64,000 bases of DNA from Desulfovibrio intestinalis (GCF_014202345.1 NZ_JACHGO010000008.1:117518-181517); one strand, 5' to 3'; counted from the first letter of the stretch, positions 25,447 to 34,792 are shown. A program made the numbers and translations. Notes: generated from the letters alone by a model not told the origin.

Positions 25447-25676
25447 GAGCATTTTAACTTTGAAAAAGTTTAGATGCTCCATCGCTACGCAAGGGCACAG
25501 CACGCCGTAACACGGCGCGTGCTCTGACTAGAGCAGATTAACTTTGAAATGCATTACATTTCAAAGTTGTCATTCCGCGAAAAATGTGATTTCTGGCAGA
25601 ATCCACGCTGCGTTGCGGCGCGCTGCACGCTTGTGCAGCGTTAGAGCATCTAAAATTTTTCAAAGTTAAAATGCTC
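25447..25676. repeat. 230-bp MITE-like element with 33-bp inverted ends
   Basis: Left end 25447-25479 and right end 25644-25676 are inverted copies matching at 32 of 33 positions. Each end is itself semi-palindromic (GAGCAT ... ATGCTC). Inside lies a third hairpin, AACTTTGAAATG (25540-25551) with CATTTCAAAGTT (25557-25568), plus GC-rich palindromic stretches. There is no coding frame. Size and ends fit a non-autonomous miniature element; no target-site duplication was certain. Confidence 0.7.
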
Positions 25677-26293
25677 TAAATTCCATTTTTCGGCACACTG
25701 ACGCCAGCCACGAACCATGCTCAGCCCAGATACCTATCAGGATAGCCTGTGCGGGATCGGCAGCATACCAGCAGCAAACAGCCTGAAACAGCCTGCCTGC
25801 CACAACGCGGCCTTGCCGTTTCTGACAATCCCTTTGCCATAATGCCAATGCAGCCATAACAGAATGCAACGTTGCCCCTGCTGCGCACGGCCTCTAACCA
25901 ATTTCACCTTACCAGCCACATAGTTTTCTATGTTGAGTGATTGTTCAACCTAACCCACTGAAATACATAGCCGCTGATACAAATAGCGTGACCCGGTGCT
26001 CATCTTGTTTGAATTGCAGACAATTTATTAAGGGTCTATCCTGATAATCATGCAGAGCGTGACTCTGTTGCCGATTTTTCTCTTTTAGCGTTTAGCTTAC
26101 AATGCGCCCGGAGACATGTTGAGAATGTATCATTCTTGAACATAGTGCCATTTGGTTGATATTTTTTTCACAACTAGAGTTTATTTTCTAACTTTGCATG
26201 CCGTTAAGTATGAAGCATGCTGGATAAGGAGTTATTGCACTAAAATAACAGAATGATTACTGAGTATGCCAACCTTTAACCAAAGGATGCGTC
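25677..26293. other. Intergenic region upstream of the aldehyde dehydrogenase
   Basis: About 600 bases without a credible gene. From about 25980 it is AT-rich and probably carries the promoter. TTGAAC near 26137 with GATATT 16 bases on is a weak sigma-70 candidate. The ribosome binding site AAAGGATG immediately precedes the dehydrogenase. No sigma-54 pattern with the right spacing was found. Confidence 0.4.
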
Positions 26294-27775
26294 ATGAAAA
26301 AGCCAAATTTGCAGGACAAATATTCCCTCTTCATCGACGGTCAGTGGAAGGACGCCTCTGACGGCGCCACTTACGACACCTTCTGCCCCGCCAATGGCGA
26401 GCGCCTTGCCACCTGCGCCGAAGCCACCAAGGAAGATGTTGACGCCGCCGTCAAAGCTGCCACCCGCGCATGGGAAAGCTGGAGAAAAACAGATCCCATC
26501 GAACGCGCCAACCTGCTTTTAAAGATAGCGGATATCATTGACGCCAACAAAGAACACCTCGCAATGGTGGAAACGCTGGACAACGGCAAGCCCATCCGCG
26601 AAACAATGAATGTGGACATTCCCTTTGCCGCCGACCACTTCCGCTACTTTGCGGGTGTAGTGCGCGCCGACGAAGGCACCGCAACCATGCTTGACGGCAA
26701 CACGCTTTCTCTGGTTCTGCGTGAACCCATCGGCGTTGTGGGCCAGATCGTGCCCTGGAACTTCCCCTTCCTTATGGCGGCGTGGAAGCTGGCTCCGGTG
26801 CTGGCTGCCGGTTGCTGCACCGTATTCAAGCCCTCAAACCATACCTCGCTTTCCGTTCTTGAGCTGGCGCGCCTTATAGGCCAGGTGCTGCCCAAGGGCG
26901 TGTTTAACGTTATTACTGGCCGCGGCTCCCGCTCGGGCCAGTATATTCTGGACCACCCCGGATTCAACAAGCTTGCCTTCACTGGTTCCACCGACGTGGG
27001 CCGCAGTGTGGGTCTGGCCGCAGCCAAGCGCCTCATTCCCTCCACCCTGGAACTGGGCGGCAAGTCGGCCAATATATTCTTCCCCGACTGCCAGTGGGAT
27101 CTGGCTATGGACGGCCTGCAACTGGGCATCCTGTTCAATCAGGGGCAGGTATGTTGCGCCGGATCGCGTGTTTTTGTGCATGAAGATATTTACGACAAGT
27201 TCGTGGCTGAAGCTGTTGAGCGCTTCAATCGCGTCAAGGTTGGCCTGCCCTGGGAAGCAAAAACCCAGATGGGTTCACAGATATATGAATCGCACCTCAA
27301 GGCCATACTGCTCTGCATCGAGCAGGCCAAGGGCGAAGGAGCCAAGGTGCTTTGCGGTGGTGAACGTGTGACTGAAGGCGAACTGGGCAAGGGCTGCTTC
27401 ATGCGTCCCACCCTGCTCGGCAATGTCACCAACGACATGCGTGTGGCCCAGGATGAAATCTTCGGCCCCGTGGCCGTCATCATCAAGTTCAAGACTGAAG
27501 AAGAAGTGGTCAAGATGGCCAACGACAGCGTCTTTGGTCTGGGTGGCGCAGTGTGGACGCGCGACATCAACCGCGCCATCCGCGTGAGCAGGGCCGTTGA
27601 AACCGGGCGCATGTGGGTAAACTGCTACAACAGCATCCCGGCGGGCGCTCCCTTTGGCGGCTACAAGGAATCGGGCATCGGGCGCGAAACCCACAAGGTG
27701 ATCCTTGAGCACTACACCCAGCAAAAGAACATCATGATCAACCTGGCTGAAAAGCCCACCGGCTTCTACCCCTAG
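26294..27775 (+). CDS. NAD(P)-dependent aldehyde dehydrogenase
   Basis: 493 residues, full-length class-1/2-type aldehyde dehydrogenase. It oxidises an aldehyde to the acid with NAD(P). The catalytic Glu is in LELGGKSANIFF, the nucleophilic Cys in GQVCCAGSRVFV, the oxyanion Asn in VPWNFPF, and the C-terminal motif is PFGGYKESGIGRE. Resemblance is to acetaldehyde dehydrogenases used in ethanol metabolism; in Desulfovibrio an ethanol/acetaldehyde role is likely but the substrate is not shown by sequence. It stands alone after a long AT-rich upstream region, suggesting its own regulation. AAAGGATG precedes the ATG. Confidence 0.93.
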   Translation: MKKPNLQDKYSLFIDGQWKDASDGATYDTFCPANGERLATCAEATKEDVDAAVKAATRAWESWRKTDPIERANLLLKIADIIDANKEHLAMVETLDNGKPIRETMNVDIPFAADHFRYFAGVVRADEGTATMLDGNTLSLVLREPIGVVGQIVPWNFPFLMAAWKLAPVLAAGCCTVFKPSNHTSLSVLELARLIGQVLPKGVFNVITGRGSRSGQYILDHPGFNKLAFTGSTDVGRSVGLAAAKRLIPSTLELGGKSANIFFPDCQWDLAMDGLQLGILFNQGQVCCAGSRVFVHEDIYDKFVAEAVERFNRVKVGLPWEAKTQMGSQIYESHLKAILLCIEQAKGEGAKVLCGGERVTEGELGKGCFMRPTLLGNVTNDMRVAQDEIFGPVAVIIKFKTEEEVVKMANDSVFGLGGAVWTRDINRAIRVSRAVETGRMWVNCYNSIPAGAPFGGYKESGIGRETHKVILEHYTQQKNIMINLAEKPTGFYP

Positions 27776-27789
27776 GTCAAACTAACTGA

Positions 27790-27865
27790 CATTCTACTGT
27801 AAACCGCGATTTCGGTAGAATGCATGTCGTGTTGCGGCGAGCGGCCCAAACTGCTCGCCGCAGAA
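27790..27865. repeat. Degenerate copy of the 25-kb repeat interior
   Basis: CATTCTAC (27790-27797) pairs with GTAGAATG (27815-27822), followed by GTTGCGGCGAGCGG and its partner GCTCGCCGC. The order (CATTC hairpin, GATTTC, AGAATNCA, GTTGCGGCG, palindrome) parallels 25571-25640 in the larger element. The first hairpin lies 15 bases after the dehydrogenase stop and may also affect its mRNA end. Confidence 0.45.
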
Positions 27866-28304
27866 CGTTTTACTGTCTCCGGTGGCAAATACCCCACAGA
27901 GATCGCAACGTTGCCAACGAGGGTTCACAACCCCGGTTAAGCGCGCCAAAATCACCGCTCTATCACGGCTGCCACTGCCATGCTATTCAGACTATCCGGC
28001 CTCTGCCCCTCGCCGGTCAGCCTGACCCGGCCAGCCATTTACGGAGCATCGGCGTATGACGGCCGCACGGCCAGCCATCTACCCTCTGGTGCAAATCCAT
28101 AAAAGAAGGGGAGAGCCCCCACGGCCCTCCCCTTCACATGAGTGGAGAATTGTTCATGGACTGCGAACCGGCCACGCACCCGTTCATGTCACGGAAAAGT
28201 GATGCTTTTCGTTTAACATCGGCATTGCAGTGTTACACTGCCTGCCCAGGTTGCGTTTTTTCAGGTTCCGCGGCGTCTCGCCCACAAGGGCAAAAAACGC
28301 CGGT
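27866..28304. other. Intergenic region, no gene seen
   Basis: About 440 bases between the repeat and the small minus-strand gene. A plus-strand frame from 28138 has no ribosome binding site and is antisense to that gene. AGGGGAGAGCCC ... GGCCCTCCCCT near 28109-28133 is a possible hairpin. Confidence 0.35.
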
Positions 28305-28589
28305 TTACTGTTGTGGCCCGTCAGGTACTTTCTGCACCAAGGCCAAAGCCATAAGGGCAGATGATATTCGGGGCCGCTGCGCGGGCTTTTGCAGCTGCTG
28401 CCGCACAAATCCCGCCATGTCCATTGCCATTCCTGCGTCGGTTATACCCGAGCGGCTGGCCTTCTTATTGTCTTCCAGTACGGTAAGGTACCGTTGTATC
28501 AGGGCAAGATCATGCTCCTCGTAATAAGGAGCGGGCCTGTCCTGCGGTCCGTTTTCCGACAGGAATGCGTCATTGATGCGTTGCGACAT
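28305..28589 (-). CDS. Small hypothetical protein
   Basis: 94 residues from ATG 28589, with GGAGG 7 bases upstream; an ATG 6 bases earlier is too close to that site. The N-terminal half is acidic (ENGPQDRPAPYYEEHDLALIQRYLTVLEDNKK), the rest helical and mildly basic (GMAMDMAGFVRQQLQKPAQRPR). The profile looks like a real soluble protein rather than a shadow frame, but no family is recognised. It stands divergent from nfnA, 280 bases away. Confidence 0.5.
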   Translation of the reverse strand: MSQRINDAFLSENGPQDRPAPYYEEHDLALIQRYLTVLEDNKKASRSGITDAGMAMDMAGFVRQQLQKPAQRPRISSALMALALVQKVPDGPQQ

Positions 28590-28869
28590 GACCATTCCTC
28601 CCTGAATGGATCACTGCTTCCCTGCATCGGGGGGGCTGGTTCGCTTCCTTGTTAGCGACACATGTCTCCCCTTCCCCACTCATCATTAGCCTTATCGGTA
28701 CACGGAATTAAAACCTTTAGCGAAATGTCCAATTTTCTAGAAAAATACGCAGAACAATATTAAAGATGTTTATATAGAGATGGTTATGCAGCCACCCCGT
28801 GCGGGTTGCGCTTGCAAGGGTTCGTAATCACAGATACCATCGTCACATCAAGCCAGAAGAGGAGAGCCT

Positions 28870-29712
28870 ATGCCAACACCCATATTGCACAAGGAAAGCC
28901 TGATCCCGGGCAAAACCAGCAAGCTGGTGCTCGATGCGCCGGAAATCGCCCGGAAGGCAAAACCCGGGCATTTTGTCATGCTGCGTATGACTCCCAACGG
29001 AGAACGCATTCCCCTTACCATTGCAGATACCGATGCCGAAAACGGCACCATTACCATTGTGTATCTTGTTATGGGCAAAAGCACGGCCCTGCTTGAAGCT
29101 CTCAATGTGGGCGACGCCATTCTTGACGTCTGCGGCCCCCTGGGCCACCCCACCCATATTGAAAAGAAAGGCACCGTCATCTGTGTGGGCGGCGGCACGG
29201 GCATTGCCGCCATGCACCACATCGCCAAGGGCCACGCGCGGGCGGGCAACAAGGTTGTGGGCGTTATCGGCGCACGCAGCAAGGACCTGTTGCTGTTTGA
29301 AAAAGAGCTGAAATCCTTTGTGGACGAACTGCTTATTTCTACAGACGACGGCAGCTACGGCCACAAGGGCCTGGTGACCGACCTTCTGCGCGACAGGCTT
29401 AAAAAAGACAAGACCGTCTTTGAAGTGGTGGCCGTCGGCCCCGTACCGATGATGGCCGCCGTAGCCGAAACCACGCGCCCCTTTGGCGTCAGAACCACTG
29501 TCAGCCTCAACCCCATCATGGTTGACGGTATTGGCATGTGTGGCGCCTGCCGCGTCAGCGTTGGCGGCAAAACCAAATTCGCCTGTGTGGACGGCCCCGA
29601 ATTTGACGGGCACGAAGTAGATTTTCCCGAACTGCGCCGCCGTCTGGCTGCCTATCGTGAACAGGAAAAAGTCTCCATTGACGACTATCAGAGGACTGCT
29701 CATGGAAACTAA
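28870..29712 (+). CDS. nfnA: NfnA-type ferredoxin:NADP+ oxidoreductase small subunit
   Basis: 280 residues. FAD-binding oxidoreductase domain (GHFVMLRMTPNGERIPLTIAD), NAD-binding part (VICVGGGTGIAAMHHIAKGH), and C-terminal [2Fe-2S] motif DGIGMCGACRVSVGGKTKFACVDG split over its cysteines. With NfnB it forms the electron-bifurcating NADH-dependent reduced ferredoxin:NADP+ oxidoreductase (also called sulfide dehydrogenase SudB in older annotation). In Desulfovibrio it balances NADH, NADPH and ferredoxin pools. GAGGAGAG precedes ATG 28870. Overlaps nfnB by 11 bases. Confidence 0.93.
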   Translation: MPTPILHKESLIPGKTSKLVLDAPEIARKAKPGHFVMLRMTPNGERIPLTIADTDAENGTITIVYLVMGKSTALLEALNVGDAILDVCGPLGHPTHIEKKGTVICVGGGTGIAAMHHIAKGHARAGNKVVGVIGARSKDLLLFEKELKSFVDELLISTDDGSYGHKGLVTDLLRDRLKKDKTVFEVVAVGPVPMMAAVAETTRPFGVRTTVSLNPIMVDGIGMCGACRVSVGGKTKFACVDGPEFDGHEVDFPELRRRLAAYREQEKVSIDDYQRTAHGN

Positions 29713-31123
29713 GACCCCCAAAAAGAAGCCCCTTGCCCCCAGGGTGGATATGCCCTGCCAGCCTGCCGAAGTACGGCGCGCGAATTTTGAAGAAGTCGCC
29801 CTGGGATACACCAGAGAAATGGCTATTGAAGAAGCCAAGCGCTGCCTTCAGTGCAAAAAGCCCCTCTGCGTCAGCGGTTGCCCCGTAGAAGTTCCCATCC
29901 GCGACTTTATCCGTGAAGTTTCTCTTGGCAATATGGACGCCGCCTACCGCATAATCAAGAGCACCAACAGCCTGCCCGCCGTGTGCGGCCGCGTTTGCCC
30001 GCAGGAACACCAGTGCGAAGGCAAGTGCATCCTCACTGCCAAGGGGCAGCCTGTGGCCATTGGCCGTCTTGAACGCTTTGTGGCCGACACCTATATTGCC
30101 ACATCGGCCTGTGAGCAGGTTACGGGCACCAACTCTTGCGCCTTGCCGCGCGGCGACCTCAAGGTGGCCTGTATCGGTTCCGGCCCCTCTTCCCTGACCT
30201 GTGCCGGCGTCTGTGCCGCCGCGGGCATCAAGGTAGACGTGTACGAAGCCCTGCACGAACCCGGCGGCGTGCTGATTTATGGCATCCCCGCCTTCCGCTT
30301 GCCCAAGAATGTGGTTGCCACAGAAATCAACGGCCTGCGCCTGGCAGGTGTGGATTTTCATCTCAACTATGTTGGCGGACGCACCGTCGAGGTTGAAGAA
30401 CTGCTGGAAACCCACCACGCCGTCTTTATCGGCGTAGGCGCTGGCCTGCCCACTTTTTTGGGCGTACCCGGCGAAAACCTTGTGGGCGTATTTTCGGCCA
30501 ACGAATACCTTACCCGCGTAAATCTGGGCCGCGCCTATGATTTCCCCGGTCAGGACACCCCGGCCTTTCCCGGCAAGAATGTGACAGTCTTCGGCGCTGG
30601 CAACGTGGCTATGGACGCGGCCCGCACCGCCCTGCGCATGGGCGCTGAAAGCGTACACATCGTTTACCGCCGCACCAGGGCAGAAATGCCTGCCCGCCTT
30701 GAAGAGCTGGAACACGCCGAGGAAGAAGGCGTGCAGTTCGCAATGCTTTCCGCACCAGTGCGCTTTAACGGCGACGCCGAAATGCGTCTGAAGTCCGTTA
30801 CCCTGCAAAAGATGGAACTGGGCGAAGCCGATGCATCTGGCCGCCGCCGCCCCGTAGCCATTGAAGGCGAAGTATTCGACCTGCCCACCGATCTGGCCGT
30901 TGTGGCTCTGGGCACGCGCTCCAACCCCATCCTTCTCGACGCCACCCCCAAGCTCAAGCAAAACAAGTGGGGCTACATCGAGGTGAATGAAGAAACTGGC
31001 GAAACGTCTATTCCCAACGTTTTTGCCGGAGGCGACATCGTTACTGGCGCTGCCACCGTCATTCTTGCAATGGGTGCAGGACGCAAGGCCGGTCAGGAAA
31101 TCGTAAAGCGCCTGCTGAAGTAA
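29702..31123 (+). CDS. nfnB: NfnB-type NADPH-binding large subunit (glutamate synthase-like)
   Basis: 473 residues from ATG 29702, inside the end of nfnA. Two N-terminal [4Fe-4S] cysteine groups (CLQCKKPLCVSGCPV and CGRVCPQEHQCEGKC) precede FAD- and NADPH-binding folds (ACIGSGPSSLTCAGVCAAAG and VFGAGNVAMDAARTALRMGA), as in NfnB and the small subunit of glutamate synthase. Adjacent nfnA and the lack of a glutamate synthase large subunit make NfnB the right call. The C-terminal NVFAGGDIVTGAATVILAMGAG is the flavin-binding closing motif. A strong terminator follows at once. Confidence 0.94.
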   Translation: METKTPKKKPLAPRVDMPCQPAEVRRANFEEVALGYTREMAIEEAKRCLQCKKPLCVSGCPVEVPIRDFIREVSLGNMDAAYRIIKSTNSLPAVCGRVCPQEHQCEGKCILTAKGQPVAIGRLERFVADTYIATSACEQVTGTNSCALPRGDLKVACIGSGPSSLTCAGVCAAAGIKVDVYEALHEPGGVLIYGIPAFRLPKNVVATEINGLRLAGVDFHLNYVGGRTVEVEELLETHHAVFIGVGAGLPTFLGVPGENLVGVFSANEYLTRVNLGRAYDFPGQDTPAFPGKNVTVFGAGNVAMDAARTALRMGAESVHIVYRRTRAEMPARLEELEHAEEEGVQFAMLSAPVRFNGDAEMRLKSVTLQKMELGEADASGRRRPVAIEGEVFDLPTDLAVVALGTRSNPILLDATPKLKQNKWGYIEVNEETGETSIPNVFAGGDIVTGAATVILAMGAGRKAGQEIVKRLLK

Positions 31124-31152
31124 AATACAGCCGCATCACGTTGTTGTTTCAG

Positions 31153-31189
31153 GGGTGGGAATGTCTGTCAGACGTTTCCACCCTTTTTT
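31153..31189 (+). terminator. Terminator of nfnAB
   Basis: Stem base GGGTGG (31153-31158) with CCACCC (31178-31183), extended inside by imperfect pairs, then six T residues (31184-31189). It starts 29 bases after the nfnB stop. Confidence 0.88.
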
Positions 31190-31367
31190 GTACGGCACGC
31201 CCGTCTTGACCCCGCTCGGGCGCAGGCAGGGCGCGCCCTGCCTGCTGCATCTTGCCAGCCGGGCCTTTACGGTTCATAGTATCCCCATACAGCAACCTTC
31301 CTCCCTGCATTGGGAGGCCGGGGCTCCCCCGGAGCATTCAGGAAACCCCACTCAGGAAAGCCCACTC

Positions 31368-32195
31368 ATGATCCTCGCAGACCTGCATAACCACACCAAG
31401 TATTCCCACGGCGGCAACAGCCCCGCTGAAATGTACGCAGCCGCCCAGGCCAAGGGCCTTGAGATCATCGGCTTTACAGAACATTCGCCCCGGCCCTTGG
31501 GTTTTGACTATACAAACGAGTACAGAGACAAACTCACGCGCCACTTGCCGGACTACGCCAGCGAAGTTCTGGCCCTCAAGGCCGCCAATGCAAATGGCCC
31601 CTGCCGTGTACTTTTTGGCATGGAAATGGACTGGCTTGAAGGGCAACTGGACTTCACCCTCGCGTCCTGCGCCGCCTATGATTTCGACTATCTGCTGGGC
31701 AGCGTGCACTTTATCGGGCAATGGGGCTTTGACGACGGCTCCGAGCCCTGGAAAGGCATGTCGCAAGAAGAATGCGAAATCCAGTACACACGCTACTTTG
31801 AAATATGGGAGCGCATGCTGGCTTCGGGCCTTTTCAACATTGCTGCCCATCCCGACCTCGTCAAGATTTTCTCCGTTGAGCAGTTTCACGTCTGGCTGAC
31901 CAAGCCGGAAAGCCAGGCTCTTGTGCGGCGTGGTCTCGCGGCCCTGCGGCAGTCTGGCATGAGCATGGAAATCTCCTCGGCAGGGCTGCGCAAAGCTTGC
32001 CGCGAAATCTACCCCGCGCCTCCCATTATGGTAATGGCAGCGGAAATGGATCTGCCCATTAGCTTTGCTTCCGACGCGCACGTTACAGACGATGTGGGCT
32101 ACGGTTTTGCCCGCCTGGCCTCCTACGCGCGCGCTTTTGGCTTCAAAGAATATACCGTGTTTGACCGTGGGCAACGCAATGTCTACCCAATTTAA
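31368..32195 (+). CDS. PHP-domain phosphatase, histidinol-phosphatase-like
   Basis: 275 residues from ATG 31368, with AGGAAAG upstream; the longer frame from 31155 runs through the nfnAB terminator and is rejected. PHP metal motifs are ADLHNHTKYSHGG near the start, IIGFTEHSPRP, GMEMDW, SVHFIGQW, AAHPDLVK and SFASDAHVTDDVG at the end. This is the HisK-type histidinol phosphatase pattern and a role in histidine synthesis is likely, but PHP enzymes vary and no other his genes are nearby. Confidence 0.85.
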   Translation: MILADLHNHTKYSHGGNSPAEMYAAAQAKGLEIIGFTEHSPRPLGFDYTNEYRDKLTRHLPDYASEVLALKAANANGPCRVLFGMEMDWLEGQLDFTLASCAAYDFDYLLGSVHFIGQWGFDDGSEPWKGMSQEECEIQYTRYFEIWERMLASGLFNIAAHPDLVKIFSVEQFHVWLTKPESQALVRRGLAALRQSGMSMEISSAGLRKACREIYPAPPIMVMAAEMDLPISFASDAHVTDDVGYGFARLASYARAFGFKEYTVFDRGQRNVYPI

Positions 32196-32254
32196 GACCA
32201 ACCCACTAGAACATTTTAGTTTTTTAACAGTTATTCTACTCTAGAAATGGCTCG

Positions 32255-32287
32255 GGCAGCCTCCCGGCAAAAGCACGGGAAGCTGCC
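32255..32287. other. Hairpin downstream of the PHP gene
   Basis: GGCAGC-C-TCCCG (32255-32266) pairs with CGGGA-A-GCTGCC (32276-32287). No T-run follows, so termination is uncertain. An AT-rich stretch before it (32205-32245, with ends TAGAAC and CTCTAG) may be another relic of the GAGC/GCTC repeat family. Confidence 0.4.
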
Positions 32288-32449
32288 AGCCATAAAGCCA
32301 TAAGCCAACTTCAACGGTTCCATCAGGCTGGACCCGGCAACACAGCCCCGATGGGCTGCCCGGCAGTACAGGACAGCCAAAGAACAGCGCCTCTTCCACA
32401 CAGCCGAGCCTGTTCACCTTGCGTTGAAGTTCGGCAGCAGGAATGATCT

Positions 32450-33934
32450 ATGTTTGAACCGCTTGTGACCATCGAAAATCTGAGTCTTTTTCTGCCCGGT
32501 GACGCCAGTCAGCGGACGGTCTTGCACCACATCGACTGGCGGATTGAGCGTGGGCGCCACTGCGCCCTGCTTGGGGCCAACGGCTCCGGCAAGTCTACCC
32601 TGTTGCGTCTGCTGCGTGGTGAACTTTGGCCCGCAAGCGGCCATATCTGGTGGCATACGGCAGAGGGCCCCGAACAGTCGCCGCTGGCCGGACGCGCCAT
32701 GACAACGCTTGTTTCTCCTGCACAACAAGAAAATTATCAGCGTCAGGCGTGGGATCTCACAGGCCTTGACCTGCTGCTCACTGGTTTTGAAGACACTCCC
32801 CTGATTTATTCAGACGGCGGCAATCAGGCGTTTGCACGCCGCGAAGCAGCCGTGCGCATGGCTAGCCGCCTCGAAGCAGAGGGCCTTTTGGACCGGGACA
32901 CGCCCACCCTTTCTCAGGGGCAGCTGCGTCTGCTTCTTTTGGGCAGAGCGCTGTTGCGGGCTCCTGCCCTGCTTTTGCTCGACGAATGCACCGACGGGCT
33001 GGACGCCCGTTACCGGGAAATTTTCTTTGACGTGCTGGAAGAATACGCCCCGCGCTGCACCATTGTCATGACCGCACACCGTCCGGGGCAGATACCCGAA
33101 TGGTGCGTGGAGAGGCGCTACGTCAGCGAAGGACGCCTGTACACAATACCGCCGGAACAGGCCGATGGAGGAGGACAGTTCATGCCCGATCTGCAAAAAA
33201 CGGCCAACGACATATGTGAAACAGAAAGCCTGCCTCCCCTGCTGGATCTTGAAAATGTGACGGTCTTCATCGACAGGCAAAAGGTACTGCGCGACATTAC
33301 CTGGAGCGTGCATCAAGGTGAACACTGGCGCATCAGCGGGGCCAACGGTTCGGGCAAATCCACCCTGCTGCGCCTCCTGGCGGGAGACGAATTCACGGCT
33401 GCAGGTGGCACACTGGAACGCTGGCTGCCACATCAGGGCGGCGCAGTGGATACCCTGGCAGAGGTACGCAAGGGCGTCCGGCTGGTATCGGACCTTTCAC
33501 AGGCGCTCTACGGCTACTCCCTTACGGCGCACGAGATGGTCTGCACCGGCTTTGACAACAGCATTGGCGTATACCGCAAGTTCAGCCCGGCAGAAAAGGC
33601 AGAAGCCCTCCGCCGCATGCAGGAAATGTTTCCTGAAGAAAGTGCTGAAGATGTGGAAGCCCTTGGCCGCCAGTCCATCCGTCACCTGTCCACGGGGCAG
33701 TTGCGCCGCCTTTTTCTGGCGCGCGCGCTGGTGGGCGAGCCGGACATTCTGCTGCTGGACGAACCGTGCTCCGGGCTGGACGCTCCCAGCCGCGCCCACT
33801 ACCTTAACCTGCTGGACCAGCTGGCCATAAAAGGGCTGCATATTGTCTTTGTGTCCCACCACGGTGAGGACGCTCCCCTTTGCATCAACCGCGAGGCCCA
33901 AATGGAAGACGGGCGGCTGCGCGTGATGGTTTAG
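32450..33934 (+). CDS. Two-domain ABC ATPase, ModF-like, without a permease
   Basis: 494 residues with two complete ATP-binding cassettes. First cassette: Walker A GANGSGKSTLLRLLRGE, signature LSQGQLRLLLLGRAL, Walker B LLLLDECTDGLD. Second: GANGSGKSTLLRLLAGD, LSTGQLRRLFLARAL, ILLLDEPCSGLD. No membrane segments. The arrangement matches ModF/YlqF-type soluble double ABC proteins (ModF in molybdenum metabolism). No permease or binding protein is adjacent, so the partner is unknown. ATG 32450 is the first start; a bidirectional terminator follows. Confidence 0.85.
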   Translation: MFEPLVTIENLSLFLPGDASQRTVLHHIDWRIERGRHCALLGANGSGKSTLLRLLRGELWPASGHIWWHTAEGPEQSPLAGRAMTTLVSPAQQENYQRQAWDLTGLDLLLTGFEDTPLIYSDGGNQAFARREAAVRMASRLEAEGLLDRDTPTLSQGQLRLLLLGRALLRAPALLLLDECTDGLDARYREIFFDVLEEYAPRCTIVMTAHRPGQIPEWCVERRYVSEGRLYTIPPEQADGGGQFMPDLQKTANDICETESLPPLLDLENVTVFIDRQKVLRDITWSVHQGEHWRISGANGSGKSTLLRLLAGDEFTAAGGTLERWLPHQGGAVDTLAEVRKGVRLVSDLSQALYGYSLTAHEMVCTGFDNSIGVYRKFSPAEKAEALRRMQEMFPEESAEDVEALGRQSIRHLSTGQLRRLFLARALVGEPDILLLDEPCSGLDAPSRAHYLNLLDQLAIKGLHIVFVSHHGEDAPLCINREAQMEDGRLRVMV

Positions 33935-33976
33935 ACTGTGCAGGAAACAGAGCTCCCATCCCTTCAGAAGACACAA

Positions 33977-34001
33977 AAAATCCCGCCATTGGCGGGATTT
34001 T
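33977..34001. terminator. Bidirectional terminator between the ABC and DedA genes
   Basis: A perfect 11-bp stem AAAATCCCGCC (33977-33987) with GGCGGGATTTT (33991-34001) and a 3-base loop, between convergent genes. T-rich tails lie on both strands. Confidence 0.9.
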
Positions 34002-34032
34002 CAATTACTGTTTGCAGGCTTCAGAACGAAGG

Positions 34033-34704
34033 CTATTTTTTGTCGTCTTCCGCTTCGTTATCTTTTTTCTTGCCGCCAAACCAGGAGCGCAGCACTTCAA
34101 TGGCCACGGGCAGTACGGATACGACCACAATGCCGTAAACGATGAGGCTGAAATTCTGGCGTACCCACTCCAGATTTCCCAAAAAAAATCCTGCGGAAAC
34201 CAGGCAGCCGACCCACAAAACGCACCCCGTCACATTGTAGAAAAAGAAGGTGCGGGGGCACATAAGTGCAATGCCTGCCACAAAGGGCGCGAAGGTGCGC
34301 ACAATGGGCACGAAGCGGGCCAGCACAATGGCTTTGCCACCATGACGTTCATAAAAATGATGGGCCTTGAGCAGATGCTCTTTTTTGATAAAGCGGGTGT
34401 CGCGGGAAAAAATCGCCGGCCCAACATGGCGGCCAATGCAATAGTTGACGGCGTCGCCAAGAATACCTGCCGCCAGCAGTACCACCATCACTTCCACATA
34501 GCCCATGAGGCCTGTTCCGGCCACCACACCTGCGGCGAAAAGCAGGGAATCGCCCGGCAGAAAGGGTGTCACCACAAGCCCGGTTTCACAAAAAACAATG
34601 ATAAAGAGTATGGCGTAGACCCAGAGCCCATACTGCTCCACCAGTTCAAAGAGATGCACATCAATGTGCAGTACGAAATCGCTGAAATAACTGATTATAT
34701 CCAT
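34033..34704 (-). CDS. DedA family membrane protein
   Basis: 223 residues. Hydrophobic helices and the DedA/SNARE-associated motif: FCETGLVVTPFLPGDSLLFAAG, a GDAVNYCIGRHVG segment, and RFVPIVRTFAPFVAGIALM with the conserved Arg residues, followed by TGCVLWVGCLVSAGFFLG. C-terminus ends in a Lys/Glu/Asp-rich tail. DedA proteins act in lipid or undecaprenyl-phosphate transport and proton-driven stress tolerance. Convergent with the ABC gene. Confidence 0.92.
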   Translation of the reverse strand: MDIISYFSDFVLHIDVHLFELVEQYGLWVYAILFIIVFCETGLVVTPFLPGDSLLFAAGVVAGTGLMGYVEVMVVLLAAGILGDAVNYCIGRHVGPAIFSRDTRFIKKEHLLKAHHFYERHGGKAIVLARFVPIVRTFAPFVAGIALMCPRTFFFYNVTGCVLWVGCLVSAGFFLGNLEWVRQNFSLIVYGIVVVSVLPVAIEVLRSWFGGKKKDNEAEDDKK

Positions 34705-34792
34705 ATAATTCGCTCTCCGGGCCGATTTTCAGGAGCAGTTCGACACTCCGATCGCTCTTGTACCCCAAGGCCGCTTGTGGCACAACACGAGC

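Noticed and set aside
26100..26293. Sigma-54 promoter before the aldehyde dehydrogenase (TGGATAAG ... TTGCAC)
   Set aside because: The GG-to-GC distance is 13 instead of 10 bases.
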